DNA from: Hemileia vastatrix
Lineage: Eukaryota > Basidiomycota > Pucciniomycetes > Pucciniales > Zaghouaniaceae
Direction: 5' to 3'
DNA length: 64,000 bases
Assembly (NCBI GenBank): GCA_030280995.1
Contig: JASXTE010000005.1
Location: 16,098,501 to 16,162,500, forward strand
Part shown: piece after piece, positions 35,437 to 46,175 of the stretch
Layout of the letters: every line of letters starts with the position of its first letter
Numbering within the stretch: position 1 is the stretch's first letter
The notes under the pieces: generated by a model
Told to the model about the DNA's origin: nothing
Database searches by the model: none
What the model saw: only the letters and a program-made list of their open reading frames with translations
Program-made: the position numbers and the translations under genes

Positions 35437-36573
35437 ATGAGGAGGAGGAATCCAAATCCTCAGGTATTTGTGACTCAAAAGAAGTGCCAAGAGTTGGTGT
35501 TGAAGTCTTTCCATAAAGACCTTAGTCATAGAGGCTTTGGGGAGACTTATAGAAGAGTAGCAGATAGATTTTGGTGGCCAGGTATGAAGTTAGCTGTGCA
35601 GGGTTGGGTTCAATCTTGTGAAGAATTTCAAAGAAGAAGTAACTTGAAACCTAAAGAGGTTGGCTGTGCTACTGGTGAATCAACTGTGTTTGAAAGAGTC
35701 AGTTTGGATGATGTCCATATTAAAGAGCGCAGGTATAAATACTTGATTGTTTCCAGGGATTATTTTTCTGGTTGGGTTGAAGCGGTGCCTCTGGTTAATT
35801 TGACTGCCAAAAATGTGGCAGAATTTTTGAAGAAAGAATGGGTGTTTAGGTATGGGTTGATGAAGTTGGTGACTGTTGATGGTGGGCCAGATTTTGGAGC
35901 CAAGTTTAAAGAAGCAATGGAAAGTATTGGTTTTAAAGTCAGAGTGGATACACCTTATTATCCTGAAGCTGAAGGCATGGTTAAAAGAGGCCATCAAGTT
36001 ATCAAGAATGCTTTGGTGAAAATGTGTGGAGATAGTGCTGAAAAATGGAGGCATTATTTACCCTTGGTGTTATTTGCTGATAGGGTCACTGTGAAAATGA
36101 AAACTGGCTATTCCCCTTATGAATTAATTTTTGGGCAGAAAGCTGTTCTACAAGTAGATTTGGAAGCTGTCTCTCATATTGGAATTGATTGGGACAATGT
36201 GTGCTCAACAGAAGATTTGATCTGTGACAGGATACAACAGTTGGAATATAGAGAGGAATGTAAATAGAAGGAATACTCTAGAATGATGAAGATAAGAAAT
36301 CAATCAGTCAGATTATGGGACAAGAAGTTGGCTCATCGAATCAGGAATCCCTTGAAACCTGGTTGTTTGGATTTGGTGCATAATGGAAGTTTAAAGAGTC
36401 AGTGGGGAAAGATGTTTTCTGACAGATGGAATGGACCTTACAGAGTCAGATCTCAGGTGTCTAGAGGTTCTTATTTTTTGGAGGATTTAGAGGGCACAGT
36501 CTTAAAGAAGAGAGTGGCTGCTGATCAGGTGAAGAGATTTCACCCTAGAGGCACTAGAAGTGAAGAAGATTGA
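35437..36573 (+). pseudogene. Element G integrase
   Basis: A single frame with one TAG (36265-36267). The N-terminal zinc finger has FHKDLSHRG and SCEEFQRRS; the usual C-x2-C reads C-x2-F, so one zinc ligand is lost. The core has VSLDDVHI (first Asp), TVDGGPDFGAKF (second Asp) and YYPEAEGMVKRGH (Glu), i.e. the D,D,E triad. The C-terminal part after the stop has the SH3-like segment with DRWNGPYRVRS and ends HPRGTRSEED. No chromodomain follows, unlike B-F. Integrase would insert the cDNA; here the zinc-ligand change and the stop suggest decay. Confidence 0.85.
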
Positions 36574-36649
36574 CTCTGCAATAAGGATAAACTATGGACC
36601 ATTCTTTAATTTTGGATTTTGGTGATGCTGTCCATATGTTTTGTTGGAA

Positions 36650-37130
36650 ACTTTTTTTGTTAGAAGGTACCCATGGGCGGGGCTTCTAGATTTTGTTTTG
36701 GCAAGTGTGGGGGTAACTGATAGGCTGGCTGCTCTATCAACAGTTACCCCAGATTGTCTATTTCCAACCCCTTCTCTTGATTTGGTTGAACCCTAGTATT
36801 GATTTCTTTTCACAGATTTTAGTCCTCTATGACTTTAAACTGGAAATTCTTCTGGTATTCAAGTGCCAAACTCTTCACGCTTACTGGTTATGGTTTAATG
36901 TGTTGGATTTTGTGTTTTTGTTAGATGGTACCCAGGGGGGGGCTTCTAGATATTATTTTGGCAAGTGTGGGGGTAACTGATGAGCTGGCTGCTCTGTAGA
37001 ACAGTTACCCCATAATGTCTGTTTCACGTTTTTTGTTTGTCCTAGTTGAATCCTAGTTCTGGTTTTCATTATTCAGGTTTCAAGTCCACTATGACTTTAA
37101 ACTGGCTTCTTTATTTTGGTGGTGGATCAC
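36650..37130 (+). repeat. ~260-bp tandem duplication across the G LTR start
   Basis: Two adjacent units each contain GGTACCCA..GGGGCTTCTAGAT, TTTTGGCAAG, TGTGGGGGTAACTG (36706 and 36966) and a TATGACTTTAAACTGG motif (36821 and 37083). Hence the LTR start is present twice, 260 bp apart. Confidence 0.8.
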
Positions 37131-37376
37131 TTGTGGTCTCCAATCATTTTTGCTTATTGGAGGGAGCCCACCCAGTGATCATTTTCCTGGACTGCACTTT
37201 CTATGGGGCCAGACTTTGTCATTTTATTTTCTTTAATTTTGGTGTCTATGGTTGTGTTCAATGGTAGTTTTAGATTATTTTCTTTTTTTCTCTTTTTTTT
37301 CTTTTAATTTTTAATGGGGGTTATTAATATATAAAGAGGGAAAAATCACAAAATTATATTATATGGTAGCACCACA
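36966..37376 (+). repeat. 3' LTR of element G
   Basis: Starts TGTGGGGGTAACTG and ends GCACCACA (TGTGG...CCACA inverted ends), 411 bp, or 671 bp if counted from the duplicated start at 36706. The first 47 bases form an inverted repeat, GGGGTAACTG/CAGTTACCCC. Confidence 0.6.
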
Positions 37377-37910
37377 TCAGGGTCGCCAGGATGTGGGCAA
37401 AAATTGGCAGGGAAAGGCTCATTGATTGGCCAGGCAATACTATTTTCTTTTTTATCTCTATCTCATTTTTTATTACTTTCTTTGATTTCTACTTATATCA
37501 TATTTTCTTTATTTATATTACTTTTCTTAATTTATTTTATCTCAATTCATTTAAAAATTATTTCAAGGTGTATCCACATAAAGGTGCACTTGGATGTGGG
37601 TAAGGTATCAGGGGATCAGCTCATAAATTGGCTGGGGGATACCGTTTGTAACTATTATTTATCTCATATTATTATTATTATTCATTTAATTTTAATTTTT
37701 TCACCTCTCATAATTTTGGTTAATTTTGTTTATTTATTTAGTTTCAAGTTTTTTTTTGTATGTTAGTAGTTTAAAATTAAAATAAAAAAAATAAAAAAAA
37801 AAAATAAAAAAAAATAAAAATACAAAAAAAAAAAAAAAAAAATTATTTTTTATATATTTGTTTATTATATTTTTTTTATAGTTAGTGAATTATTAATTTC
37901 TTTTTTTATT
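37377..37910. other. Non-coding A/T-rich spacer between the G LTR and gene H1
   Basis: Contains a diverged ~195-bp-spaced duplication (GGATGTGGGCAAAAATTGGC at 37389 and GGATGTGGGTAAGGTATCAG at 37591) and an A/T homopolymer stretch (37775-37860). No gene seen. Confidence 0.6.
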
Positions 37911-38159
37911 TTAATGTCTGGAAGAAGAAGCCTCCAGCAGTTGGTCCGGATTATGCTTGCCTTTTTTCTTTTTGTTAGGATTGGAGGAAGAACTGTGTTC
38001 TTTGTGATGTAGGCCGCTGGAAAGCATATATGGGTTGTAATGGTCAGGTACTGGAGTAGAAGTTAAATTTTGGAAAGAAGTGGAAGAAGCGGGGATAAAG
38101 TGTTGGAAGGTGTGCTTGATTATTCTAGACATCATCCAGTGTTCATCAAGGAGCTTTTT
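37911..38159 (-). pseudogene. H1 C-terminal coding part, separated from the rest of H1 by element F
   Basis: The minus-strand frame reads KLLDEHWMMSRIIKHTFQHFI and continues to a basic KKKKGKHNP tail and a stop at 37911. If element F and one copy of its target duplication are removed, this frame joins that ending in NEFEKNLRK at 47311 without a gap, so the two are halves of one gene. The product is the C-terminal end of a cysteine-cluster protein of unknown function (see 47311-48600). It shows no domain of its own. The reading frame across the junction is the main evidence that this region was coding before F inserted. Confidence 0.6.
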
Positions 38160-39294
38160 TGTCAGCCAGGCTATTCCAGGAGTCCAGTAAATGATATGTT
38201 AACTTATAAGACCTAAAAGAGGGCGTAAGAATTGTATTTAATGTATATAAATTAATATTTTATTGCATAATAAAATTATATAAGTATCTTATTACATATA
38301 GGTGTTATATTAATTTTATTGTTTATATAAATTTTTATACATTTAAATTATGATATATTTTATATTCTACAAATAATGGCGCATTTTTATGTATTTAATA
38401 ATTATAAATTTATATTTAATTAATTAAAAACATATATTATAATTATAAGTGTAAAATTGACTTATAATATAATTAAATTAATTATTTAAATTTATATATT
38501 AAATAACACCTTTCATATAATATTAAAAAAATAATTAATGACGCTTCTTTTGACCCTTAAGTGTATCAGGAAAAACAAGTAATTAATTTATACTAAATTG
38601 AGATTAATTACATATTTTGTTGCGTAACAATATTTTTTGTTTCACTTAAAAATCCTTAAATCAGACTGTAAAATCTGTTTAGAATTATTTTTCTCATAGT
38701 CCCTATGTCCCAGGCTTGTTTAGTTATTCACTATTTTTACTTACTGATTTGGGAATTAATTGTGGGAAAATTGGATTCTTAATTGGGGTTTTTAATTATT
38801 TGTTTCATATTTTTCTCTACATTGTTATGTTTCACTTATTCTTTTATATTCTTGTTTCATTCTATTATAATTCTTGTATTTACAAATATAGTAGTGCTTC
38901 AGAGGACCCATTGCCTATAAAAAGGCCTTGGATAATCCCCTGTAGCTCATCACTTACTATACACTCAACAATTTAAATATAATTTTATTACGTTTATTAT
39001 TATTTTTTTATTAGTATTACAATCTAATTAAAAATTCTATGTAACAATTAAAAGGTTGCCTTAAGTCTGATAGTAATTAAAGTGTTTGCCGCGCAGAACC
39101 CTTACTTGAAATAATATTAATATTAATAAAACCAATTTTGTGTCACCTCTCAAATCACTCATCGTTGCTTTCTCTTCAATAGATTAAATAATTTCATTTG
39201 ATTTTATTTCTTTTATTTCTCAATCACTATTACTTTCTTGTCTTCCTCTCTTTTCTTCCCTCTTTTATTATCTCTTCCAGACGACTGACCGACA
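38160..39294 (+). repeat. 5' LTR of element F
   Basis: 1,135 bp, TGTCAGCC...GACA. TATAAAAAGG at 38916-38925 is the likely core promoter. Confidence 0.9.
38916..38925 (+). promoter_or_regulatory. TATA box of the F LTR
   Basis: TATAAAAAGG, conserved at 46932 in the 3' LTR and as TATATAAGG in the E LTR. Confidence 0.6.
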
Positions 39295-39977
39295 ACTGAG
39301 GGCCTTTCCAAACGACGGCAACGATCGAGCCTGGCGACGAACGACACACGCACGGACCACCTAGCAAAAAAGAAACTTTTGCCGCGACCGTGTTTCGAAC
39401 TTGGGTTTGATTTCTTAGGTTTATATTATTTTAATTCTTATATTATTTTGAAGTGATTTTTCGATCACTATAGTAAGTTCTCCTTTGCACCTCTCACTCA
39501 TATTACTATATTTTTACTGCAATAACAGTGATTGTGGCTTAACTGCTGATTCACTGAGTGTAAGTGTTCAATTATAATTTTTTTTTTCCTAGTTGACCAT
39601 TATAGAGTGTTAAATCCTCTTAGTCCTAGAAGAATTGACATTATTATTAATACAAATTGAATTATTAAATTAATTTTTTATTATTATTAATTATTGTTAA
39701 TTTTGGTTGACTTAAAAGTACTTTGTGCTTAGTCCCAAATATATTGCCACATTTAATATTGGTAATTAATTGGTTGAATTAACTTGATTGTTTATTCACA
39801 ATTTAACATTGTAATCCATTTTATTAATTAATTTTTTATAATTATTACTTTATATTAAAAAATATTTTTTTTTTATAATTTAATTAATAAATTTTTATTT
39901 TATTTTTGGAGCAATTATTAACTAACTTTTATTATTTTTTTTTTTAAAAAAAAAAGTTAATTAATCTTCCCACTATT
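39295..39977 (+). other. Leader of element F with primer-site motif
   Basis: ACTGAGGGCCTTTCC follows the LTR directly. An antisense tRNA-like segment lies at 39381-39400 (reverse complement begins GTTCGAAACACGG). Segments CCTAGTTGACC and TTGGTTGACTT resemble the unit repeated in the E leader. The rest is A/T-rich with homopolymer runs, untranslated. Confidence 0.65.
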
Positions 39978-40659
39978 ATGTCCAACAATTTGGCTGAAAA
40001 AATGGATAACATGCAAGTGGATGAAATTGAAATTGACTATGATGCTGATACTGTGAGTTCTTCTAAAGTTAAACATAAAAAATCTTATGCTAACACAAAA
40101 CATTCACATAATTCAGGATGTGGAAATGACAGGAAATGTAAAAAAACCAAACCCCCTTCCCCCAGCACAACAGAAGGAAGTAAAGCCTCTAGTACCTCAA
40201 GAAGGTCTTCTAAAAGGATTCAAAATAAAAAAGCTTCCTCTTCCACAACAAATCAGCAACCTGTCCAGTCATATAAAAGAGTTGAAGACAGAAAATATGA
40301 CGTACAAAGCAAAAGTAGACACCTTGTGGGATCAGGTTCAAGAACTCAGGAACCAGAATCAGGCCCAGGCCCCTCCTCAGTTGCCTCCCAATCAGCCTCA
40401 GTTTCAGGCTCAACCTTCACAGCCACCCAGCTCAACCATCCAAAATCCAAATACTATGGAAGTAGAGCAATGGAAATGGGATTATCTAATGAGTCACTAC
40501 CAACAGAATGTGCAACACCCTCCTCATCATCAGCCTGGCCCATCCAGAACACCCAATTTCCATCCACCTCCTCATCCCTACCAACAAGGCAGGAGAAAGA
40601 AGGCCCAAGCACAATCCCAAACCCAGTCTCAGGGAAAGTTTCCTCCTCTGCCATGGTAA
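39978..40659 (+). CDS. Element F ORF1 (QWKWDY, HPYQQG, PW-stop), needs a +1 shift in an A-run
   Basis: ATG 39978 opens with an acidic IDYDADTVSS segment and SSKRIQNKK (about residue 85), matching IDYDEASSVS and ASQRLQNKK of E. The conserved continuation (LPLPQQISNLSSHIKEL, a coiled coil with TLWDQVQELRNQ, a Q/P-rich linker, VEQWKWDYL, HPYQQGRRKK and PLPW-stop) lies in the +1 frame, open from 40087 to 40659. The switch falls in six As at 40227-40232; E has five there and needs no shift. Meanwhile the 39978 frame stays open through the whole overlap and continues as ORF2. Either a simple A insertion or slippage could explain this. The product is unknown; it is repeated upstream of gag in four elements here. 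Confidence 0.6.
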
Positions 40660-41459
40660 GTAATTTGGTTGATAGTCACTTGGGTATGTTTTCTAATAAA
40701 TCTTCTTCTGCAGGTAATATTATTGAACATGGTGAAAGAACAGTTAAACCTGTTAAAAGACAGCTTCCTGTAACTAGTAGCCCTATTGATGTAATTAGCA
40801 AATTTTCATTTGATGAACCTTTACATTTAAATTCTACTTCTTTAATTAATCCTTCTCTTGCAATTAAAAATGATTCTGTTCCCCCTGAAATCTATACCTT
40901 AATTGAAAGAACTTCTGAGGAAATATTGAAAGATACCCTTGATTTTAATGTTGTGAAAGACAAACATTTGAGAGATGTGTTAATCCATGAAAATGATAGA
41001 TTAAATAATTTACACTTGCAATGTAAAGTGAGTTCTTCTGTACAAGATACAGCTTATTTAAAAATCAAAGAAACCTTGAATATTATTCTTAGTCAACAAA
41101 AACAAATAAGAAGTGACCATAGAGCTATCTCAGATAGAAATATAAGTCTACATAAGACCTTGAGTGAATTGAAACCCCTTATTGAAGAAAATTACTCATT
41201 CAAAAATGAAATAAAATCTCTGCAAAATGAGTTAAAAAAGCTAAGAAATGATTTCCATGCACTAAGTGCCAAACACTCAGTTTCTGAGGACAGAAATGTT
41301 CTATCTCTTGCAAAAGTAAATGACCAGATGTCTGAAATTCCAAGAATAAGAAACTATGTGTCTGGCCTGCAGGAAAAATTCTCAACCTTAACCATCAATA
41401 ATGAATTAAATGAGAATGCTGTCAATAAGCTGCATAAAAATAAAGGAAAAAAAACCTGA
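40653..41459 (+). CDS. Element F ORF2 (coiled-coil protein preceding gag)
   Basis: ATG 40653 overlaps the ORF1 stop as ATGGTAA and starts MVSNLVDSHLG. The frame is also open upstream to 39978. Residues ~50-120 hold the conserved pattern SLINPSLAI ... LRDVLIHEN shared with E. The C-terminal ~140 residues are a strong coiled-coil candidate (repeated Leu/Lys/Glu/Asn), ending EIPRIRNYVSGLQEKF. The frame stops at 41457-41459, just after a run of eight As (41447-41454); the gag frame is +1 and overlaps by 50 bases. In B the equivalent stretch is in frame with gag, so ORF2 is probably the N-terminus of a Gag precursor. No enzymatic motif. Confidence 0.6.
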   Translation: MVSNLVDSHLGMFSNKSSSAGNIIEHGERTVKPVKRQLPVTSSPIDVISKFSFDEPLHLNSTSLINPSLAIKNDSVPPEIYTLIERTSEEILKDTLDFNVVKDKHLRDVLIHENDRLNNLHLQCKVSSSVQDTAYLKIKETLNIILSQQKQIRSDHRAISDRNISLHKTLSELKPLIEENYSFKNEIKSLQNELKKLRNDFHALSAKHSVSEDRNVLSLAKVNDQMSEIPRIRNYVSGLQEKFSTLTINNELNENAVNKLHKNKGKKT

Positions 41460-44400
41460 GCAAAGTTCATCCTTTCTTCCTCATATTTCAACCATTAAAC
41501 AAACTGACAATGAGTCTGTAAAATCTTTTGCTACTAGCAAAAAATCTTGTGATGGTCATGCACCAGCTGTTTCTGTAAATAATGAAATTTCTAAACACCT
41601 GGCTAAACTTCAGGAATTATTAATAATGAATAATTCAAACCAAAAAGTAAACCATCCCAGTAGTCAGAAAAATTGGCCCAAGTTAGACCAATATCCTACC
41701 TTTGATGGTGATTCTTCCTCTGATTGGCAACACTTTATCCAAAGAATTGATAATTTAAAGAGATCTTATAAACTACCTGATGAGGAAATTGTTTCTAAGC
41801 TAATTTCTTTATTTTCCAATGTAGCCTTGATGTGGTATGAATCTGTTCTTTTGGATAACAATCATTATACATGGAATGATTGGAAATCCTTGATTGAGAA
41901 TCAGTTTGGTGGTTCAAAATTCAGGTTAGCTCAACAGAGACTGTATGAGAATACTAGATATGTATCCTCCTCTGTTAAAAAGCCCATTGTTTTTCTGATG
42001 AAAACAACAAAAATCCTTAGAGCAATTGATCCAAAGATGGATTATGATATTTGGAGAGATAAAATCTTGTATAAATTACCAAATTCTCTTAGGGATTTGA
42101 TTGTGGCTAGAACTGAGCATGTAAGGGAAAATCCTTCTTTCATTAATATCTGTAATGAGGTACTACTCAACCATAGATATGAACCAAAGAATTACCTTGG
42201 TAAATCTTATAATGATCAGAATGAACCTTCTACAAAGCTCCCAGAAAAATATGGTAAACCCTCTGCCCCAGTTGCACCTAAAAAATATGCAACAAATACT
42301 TGTTATAAATGTAACAAACCGTGGCAGAAGGGTCATGTTTTTGACAAGAAAATTCATCTTGTTGAACAAAATAAAGACACTGATGAAGTTGAACTTGATG
42401 TCAATAATTCTTCCAGTGACTGTGAAAGTAATATCTCCTATGATAATGAATCTGTTAAAGATGTTTTAATTTTGGAACAAGATGTCCATTATTTAAATAA
42501 TATATCTGAAGAATGTGTATTAGATTTATCTTCAGTAGAAAATGCTGAGATAATTAAAGATATTACTAACAATTCTATTCCTATATCCCCTTTGAAGGCA
42601 CCTGTTATCATTAATGGTAAAAATGTTGATGTAGTTCTTGATTCTGGTGCTGGAAGAAGTGTAGTGTCTGAAAAAGCTTTGGCTTCAGTGGATAATGAAT
42701 ATTTGAGTAAATTATTACCTATAACTTCTGAAAAATGGAGAGGGTATGGTTCTACCTTATTTCCTATTGGCAAATACAAAACCTCTGTATTCTTCAAATA
42801 TAATAGTGGTTTTTTCAGAGCTATTTGTGAGTTTGTTGTCATGAAAAATGATAATTTAAGCAATTGGTTTATTATGGGAAATGATATTTTAACCATGTTT
42901 GGTGTGAAACTGGACCCAGCAAATAATTGCTTTACCTTAGGAATGAATGGGAAAAGGAAATTCAAAATTTCCTCTCCTAGAACTTCTGGGCATTTGTTGA
43001 AATCTTGTAACTTACTGATCCAGTGTAAAGGTAGAACAACAACTGAAATGGATGATTTATTACATGAAATAAATACTGCTTCTTTTGGTGATCAGCTGAC
43101 TAGTGAACAAAAAGATTCTATTGTTGCCTCTATTACCTCCTTCCCTATGGCTTTTGCTCATGGTTCTCATGTCTTGGGAATTGTTCAGGAAGAGATGAAA
43201 ATTACCTTATCCTGTAACTTGAGTGATATTCCTCCTAGTCTTAAGAAAAAACCATATCCTGCTTCTCCATCAAAAAGAAAGGATATTGAAGATAATATTA
43301 AAACATTATTAAAAATGAATATCATTGAGAAAGTGGATGTCACCCCCAAATATTGTGTCATCTCCCCAGTCTTGATTTCTTATGAAAAAGATAAAGCTAG
43401 ATTATGTGGAGATTACAGAGCTTTAAACACTTATACTGTTGATGATATTTATCCTTTACCCAGAATTAATTCAATACATGCTACCTTGCAAGGTGCAAAA
43501 TTTATTAGTTGTCTGGATGGTAATAAAGGTTATCATCAAGTTCCAGTTGAGAAAAATTCTCAAAATTTTTTGCTTATTGCTACTCATATGGGAATATATA
43601 AGTATGTTAGGATGCCGTTTGGTTCTAAAAATGCTCCTTCAGTTTTCCAGAAAGTTATGGATAACACTTTCCATCAAGAAATTATTGAAGGTTGGCTCAT
43701 GGTTTATATTGATGATATTATTGTTTTTTCTAAAACTTTTGATGAACATATGATTCACTTGAATAGAGTTTTCCAAAAAATGGATGAAATCAATATGACC
43801 TTATCTTTAAAAAAGTGTAAATTTAGTTTTCAATCTTTGAAAGTTCTTGGCCATGTTGTGTCAGGCTTACAAATTTGTGTAGACCATAACAAAGTTGCTG
43901 CCATTCAAAATGTGAAAGCACCAACTTCTGTAAGAGAAATCCAAAGTTTTTTGGGTATGTATGGCTATTATAGACAATATATTAAAAATTATCAGGTCAT
44001 AGCCTTGCCTCTTACAAAACTGACCAGAAAAGATGTTGCTTTTCTCTGGAATAATGACTGTCAAAAAGCTTTTGATACATTAAAAAGTTGCTTAATGACA
44101 GCCCCTATTTGGCTCTTCCAGATTTTAACAAGCCATTTGTCCTATATACAGATGCTAGCTTTATTGGTCTGGGTGCTGCCCTTCACCAGAAGCAAATTAT
44201 TAATGATAAATCCTCAGAAGTTGTAATTTGTTATATTTCAAGAACATTAAGAAATAGTGAATTGAAATATGGTGCCACTCAATTGGAGTGCTTAGCAGTT
44301 GTTTGGGCTCTTGAGAAGCTTCATTACTATTTGGATGACCAAAAATTTGAGTTGGTAACTGACTGTAGTGCTGTGAAGTCCCTCTTAAACCTGAAGACAC

Positions 44401-46142
44401 CTAACAGACATATGTTCAGGTGGCAACTTGCTGTTCAAGAATACAGAGGACGGATGACAATTATCCATAGAGCTGGAAATGTTCACTCCAATGTTGATAT
44501 GCTCTCCAGATTGCCTCTGCTAAATAATGACTCAAATCCTGCTTATGTACCTGAAGATGATACTGTTCATATCCATGGTATATTTGTAGTTGATATGGAA
44601 GAGGAGTTATTACAATTAATACTGGATTTATATGATAAGGATTCTGATTTATAAATTGGTTACTATCTTAAATGATCTTAAGAATGCTTCAATTCAAGCA
44701 TTAATAAAAAATCTTCCTGCAAAGTATCAAAATGCTTTGAATAAAGGAAAGTTTTCTATTGAAGATGGTTATATATATTATAGAAGAAAGCTTACTAATG
44801 TTATTGTAATTCCTCCTTCTATGAAAGAAACTATTCTCAAACTTTGTCATGATGACATATTAGCTGGTCATTTTGATCTTGAAAAAACATTGATTAGAAT
44901 CAAAAACACTGCATGGTGGGCTAATATGTCTGAAGACACAAAATTATATGTTGAATCTTGTGATTCCTGCCAAAAATCTAAAAGGTTAACAGGTAAGAGA
45001 GCAGGGTTATTACAACATATTGAAGCACCTAATTCTCCCTGGCAAATCATTAATATGGATTTTGTCACTGGTCTTCCTGTTGCAGGTAAAGACAGCTTTA
45101 ACTCTTGTTGGGTAATAGTAGATAGATTCACAAAAATGTGCAAATTTATTCCAACCCACAAAGATGTATCCACCAAAGAATTAGCTTTCTTATGGTGGTC
45201 TTACATGTTTAATATTATTGGTTTTCCAAAAGCCATTATCTCTGATAGGGATCCAAAATTCACTTCTGAGTTTTGGACCTCTTTGATGGATATTTGTGGC
45301 TGTGAGTTAAAATTGTCTACAGCTCACCATCCTCAGACTGATGGTCTAGCTGAGAGAATGATTCAAACTATGGAAGATATGATTAGAAGGTATTGTGCCT
45401 TTGGTTTAGAATATAAAGACAATGACAGATTTACTCATGATTGGGTCACTCTATTGCCTGGTCTTGAATTTGCATATAATAGCACTGTTCATTCTGTCAC
45501 TGAGAAAAAGCCTTTTGAGCTTTGGTTGGGTTATGTCCCAAACACTCCTGCTCAGATTCTCAATAATAAATTACCTAAGTTGGAACTACACCCTGGTGTA
45601 AAATCTTTCATGCAAATGCAACAGCTATGCAGAAAACATGCTCAGAGCTGTATTGATAAAGCATTTGAATATGAAAAGAAAAGATGGGATAAATCCCATA
45701 AAGAATACACATTTAACAAGGGTGATGAAGTGTTGATCTCTACTGTCCATTTCAATTTACAAGGTAACCACAAATTAAAAGATCCTTTTGTAGGACCATT
45801 TGTTGTTAAAAGAATGGTTGGTAATAATGCAGTAGAAGTTGTATTGTATTCTCCATATGATAGGATACATCCTGTTTTTCCCATTTCTTTGCTTAAACCT
45901 TATACTTCCAACAGTGACTTATTTTCCAAAAGAAGGGGAAGACCTAAGAAAACCCTCAGGAAGTCACAGAAACAGCAGAAATTGATAAAATTCTCAATGA
46001 TAGAATTATCACTTCTGAGAGAGGTACTGAATATTTATTGAGATATAAGAACAAATCATCTGAACATGATGCATGGATACCTGTCAAGGAGATTTCAAAT
46101 CTGCCTACTCTATTGAAAAAGTACAAAAAGAAAAAATCTTAG
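41410..46142 (+). pseudogene. Element F gag-pol with chromodomain, nearly intact
   Basis: Gag 41660-42250 (LDQYPTFDGDS, KLPDEEI, QFGGSKF). The knuckle reads CYKCNKPWQKGHVF (42301-42345), so its last Cys has become Phe. Protease LDSGAGRS near 42640; reverse transcriptase with DYRALNTYTVDD (43415-43450) and YIDD (43706-43717); RNase H with LYTDAS, LECLAVVWALE and VTDCSAV; integrase zinc finger (44845-44975), INMDFVTG, SDRDPKF and TDGLAERM; chromodomain 46020-46130 (YLLRYKNK, AWIPVKEI), stop TAG 46140-46142. Only short indels disrupt the frame: near 44110 (one T missing), near 44650, and near 45955 in an A/C run. Because these are in homopolymers, sequencing error is possible. Confidence 0.9.
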
Positions 46143-46163
46143 CATTTTTTTTATTGTTTTTTT

Positions 46164-46175
46164 AGAGTGAGGGAG
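46164..46175 (+). promoter_or_regulatory. Polypurine tract of element F
   Basis: AGAGTGAGGGAG directly before the 3' LTR, preceded by a T-run. Confidence 0.8.

Larger units (their letters stand above)
31760..37376 (+). mobile_element. Element G: 5'-truncated Ty3/gypsy element of a second family
   Basis: Plus-strand gag C-terminus, protease, partial RT and integrase followed by a polypurine-like stretch and a TGTGG...CCACA LTR (36966-37376). Codon use is less A/T-rich than in B-F and the protein motifs differ, so it is a separate lineage. No 5' LTR or N-terminal gag is present; the left side abuts the E LTR. Confidence 0.75.

Noticed and set aside
37775..37860. Poly-A tail of a LINE or processed retrocopy
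   Set aside because: Mixed A/T homopolymers with no target duplication and no LINE coding sequence upstream.
38716..38976. Open frame inside the F LTR, repeated at 46696-46992
   Set aside because: Phe/Tyr-rich product of T-rich LTR sequence spanning the TATA region; duplicated by LTR identity.
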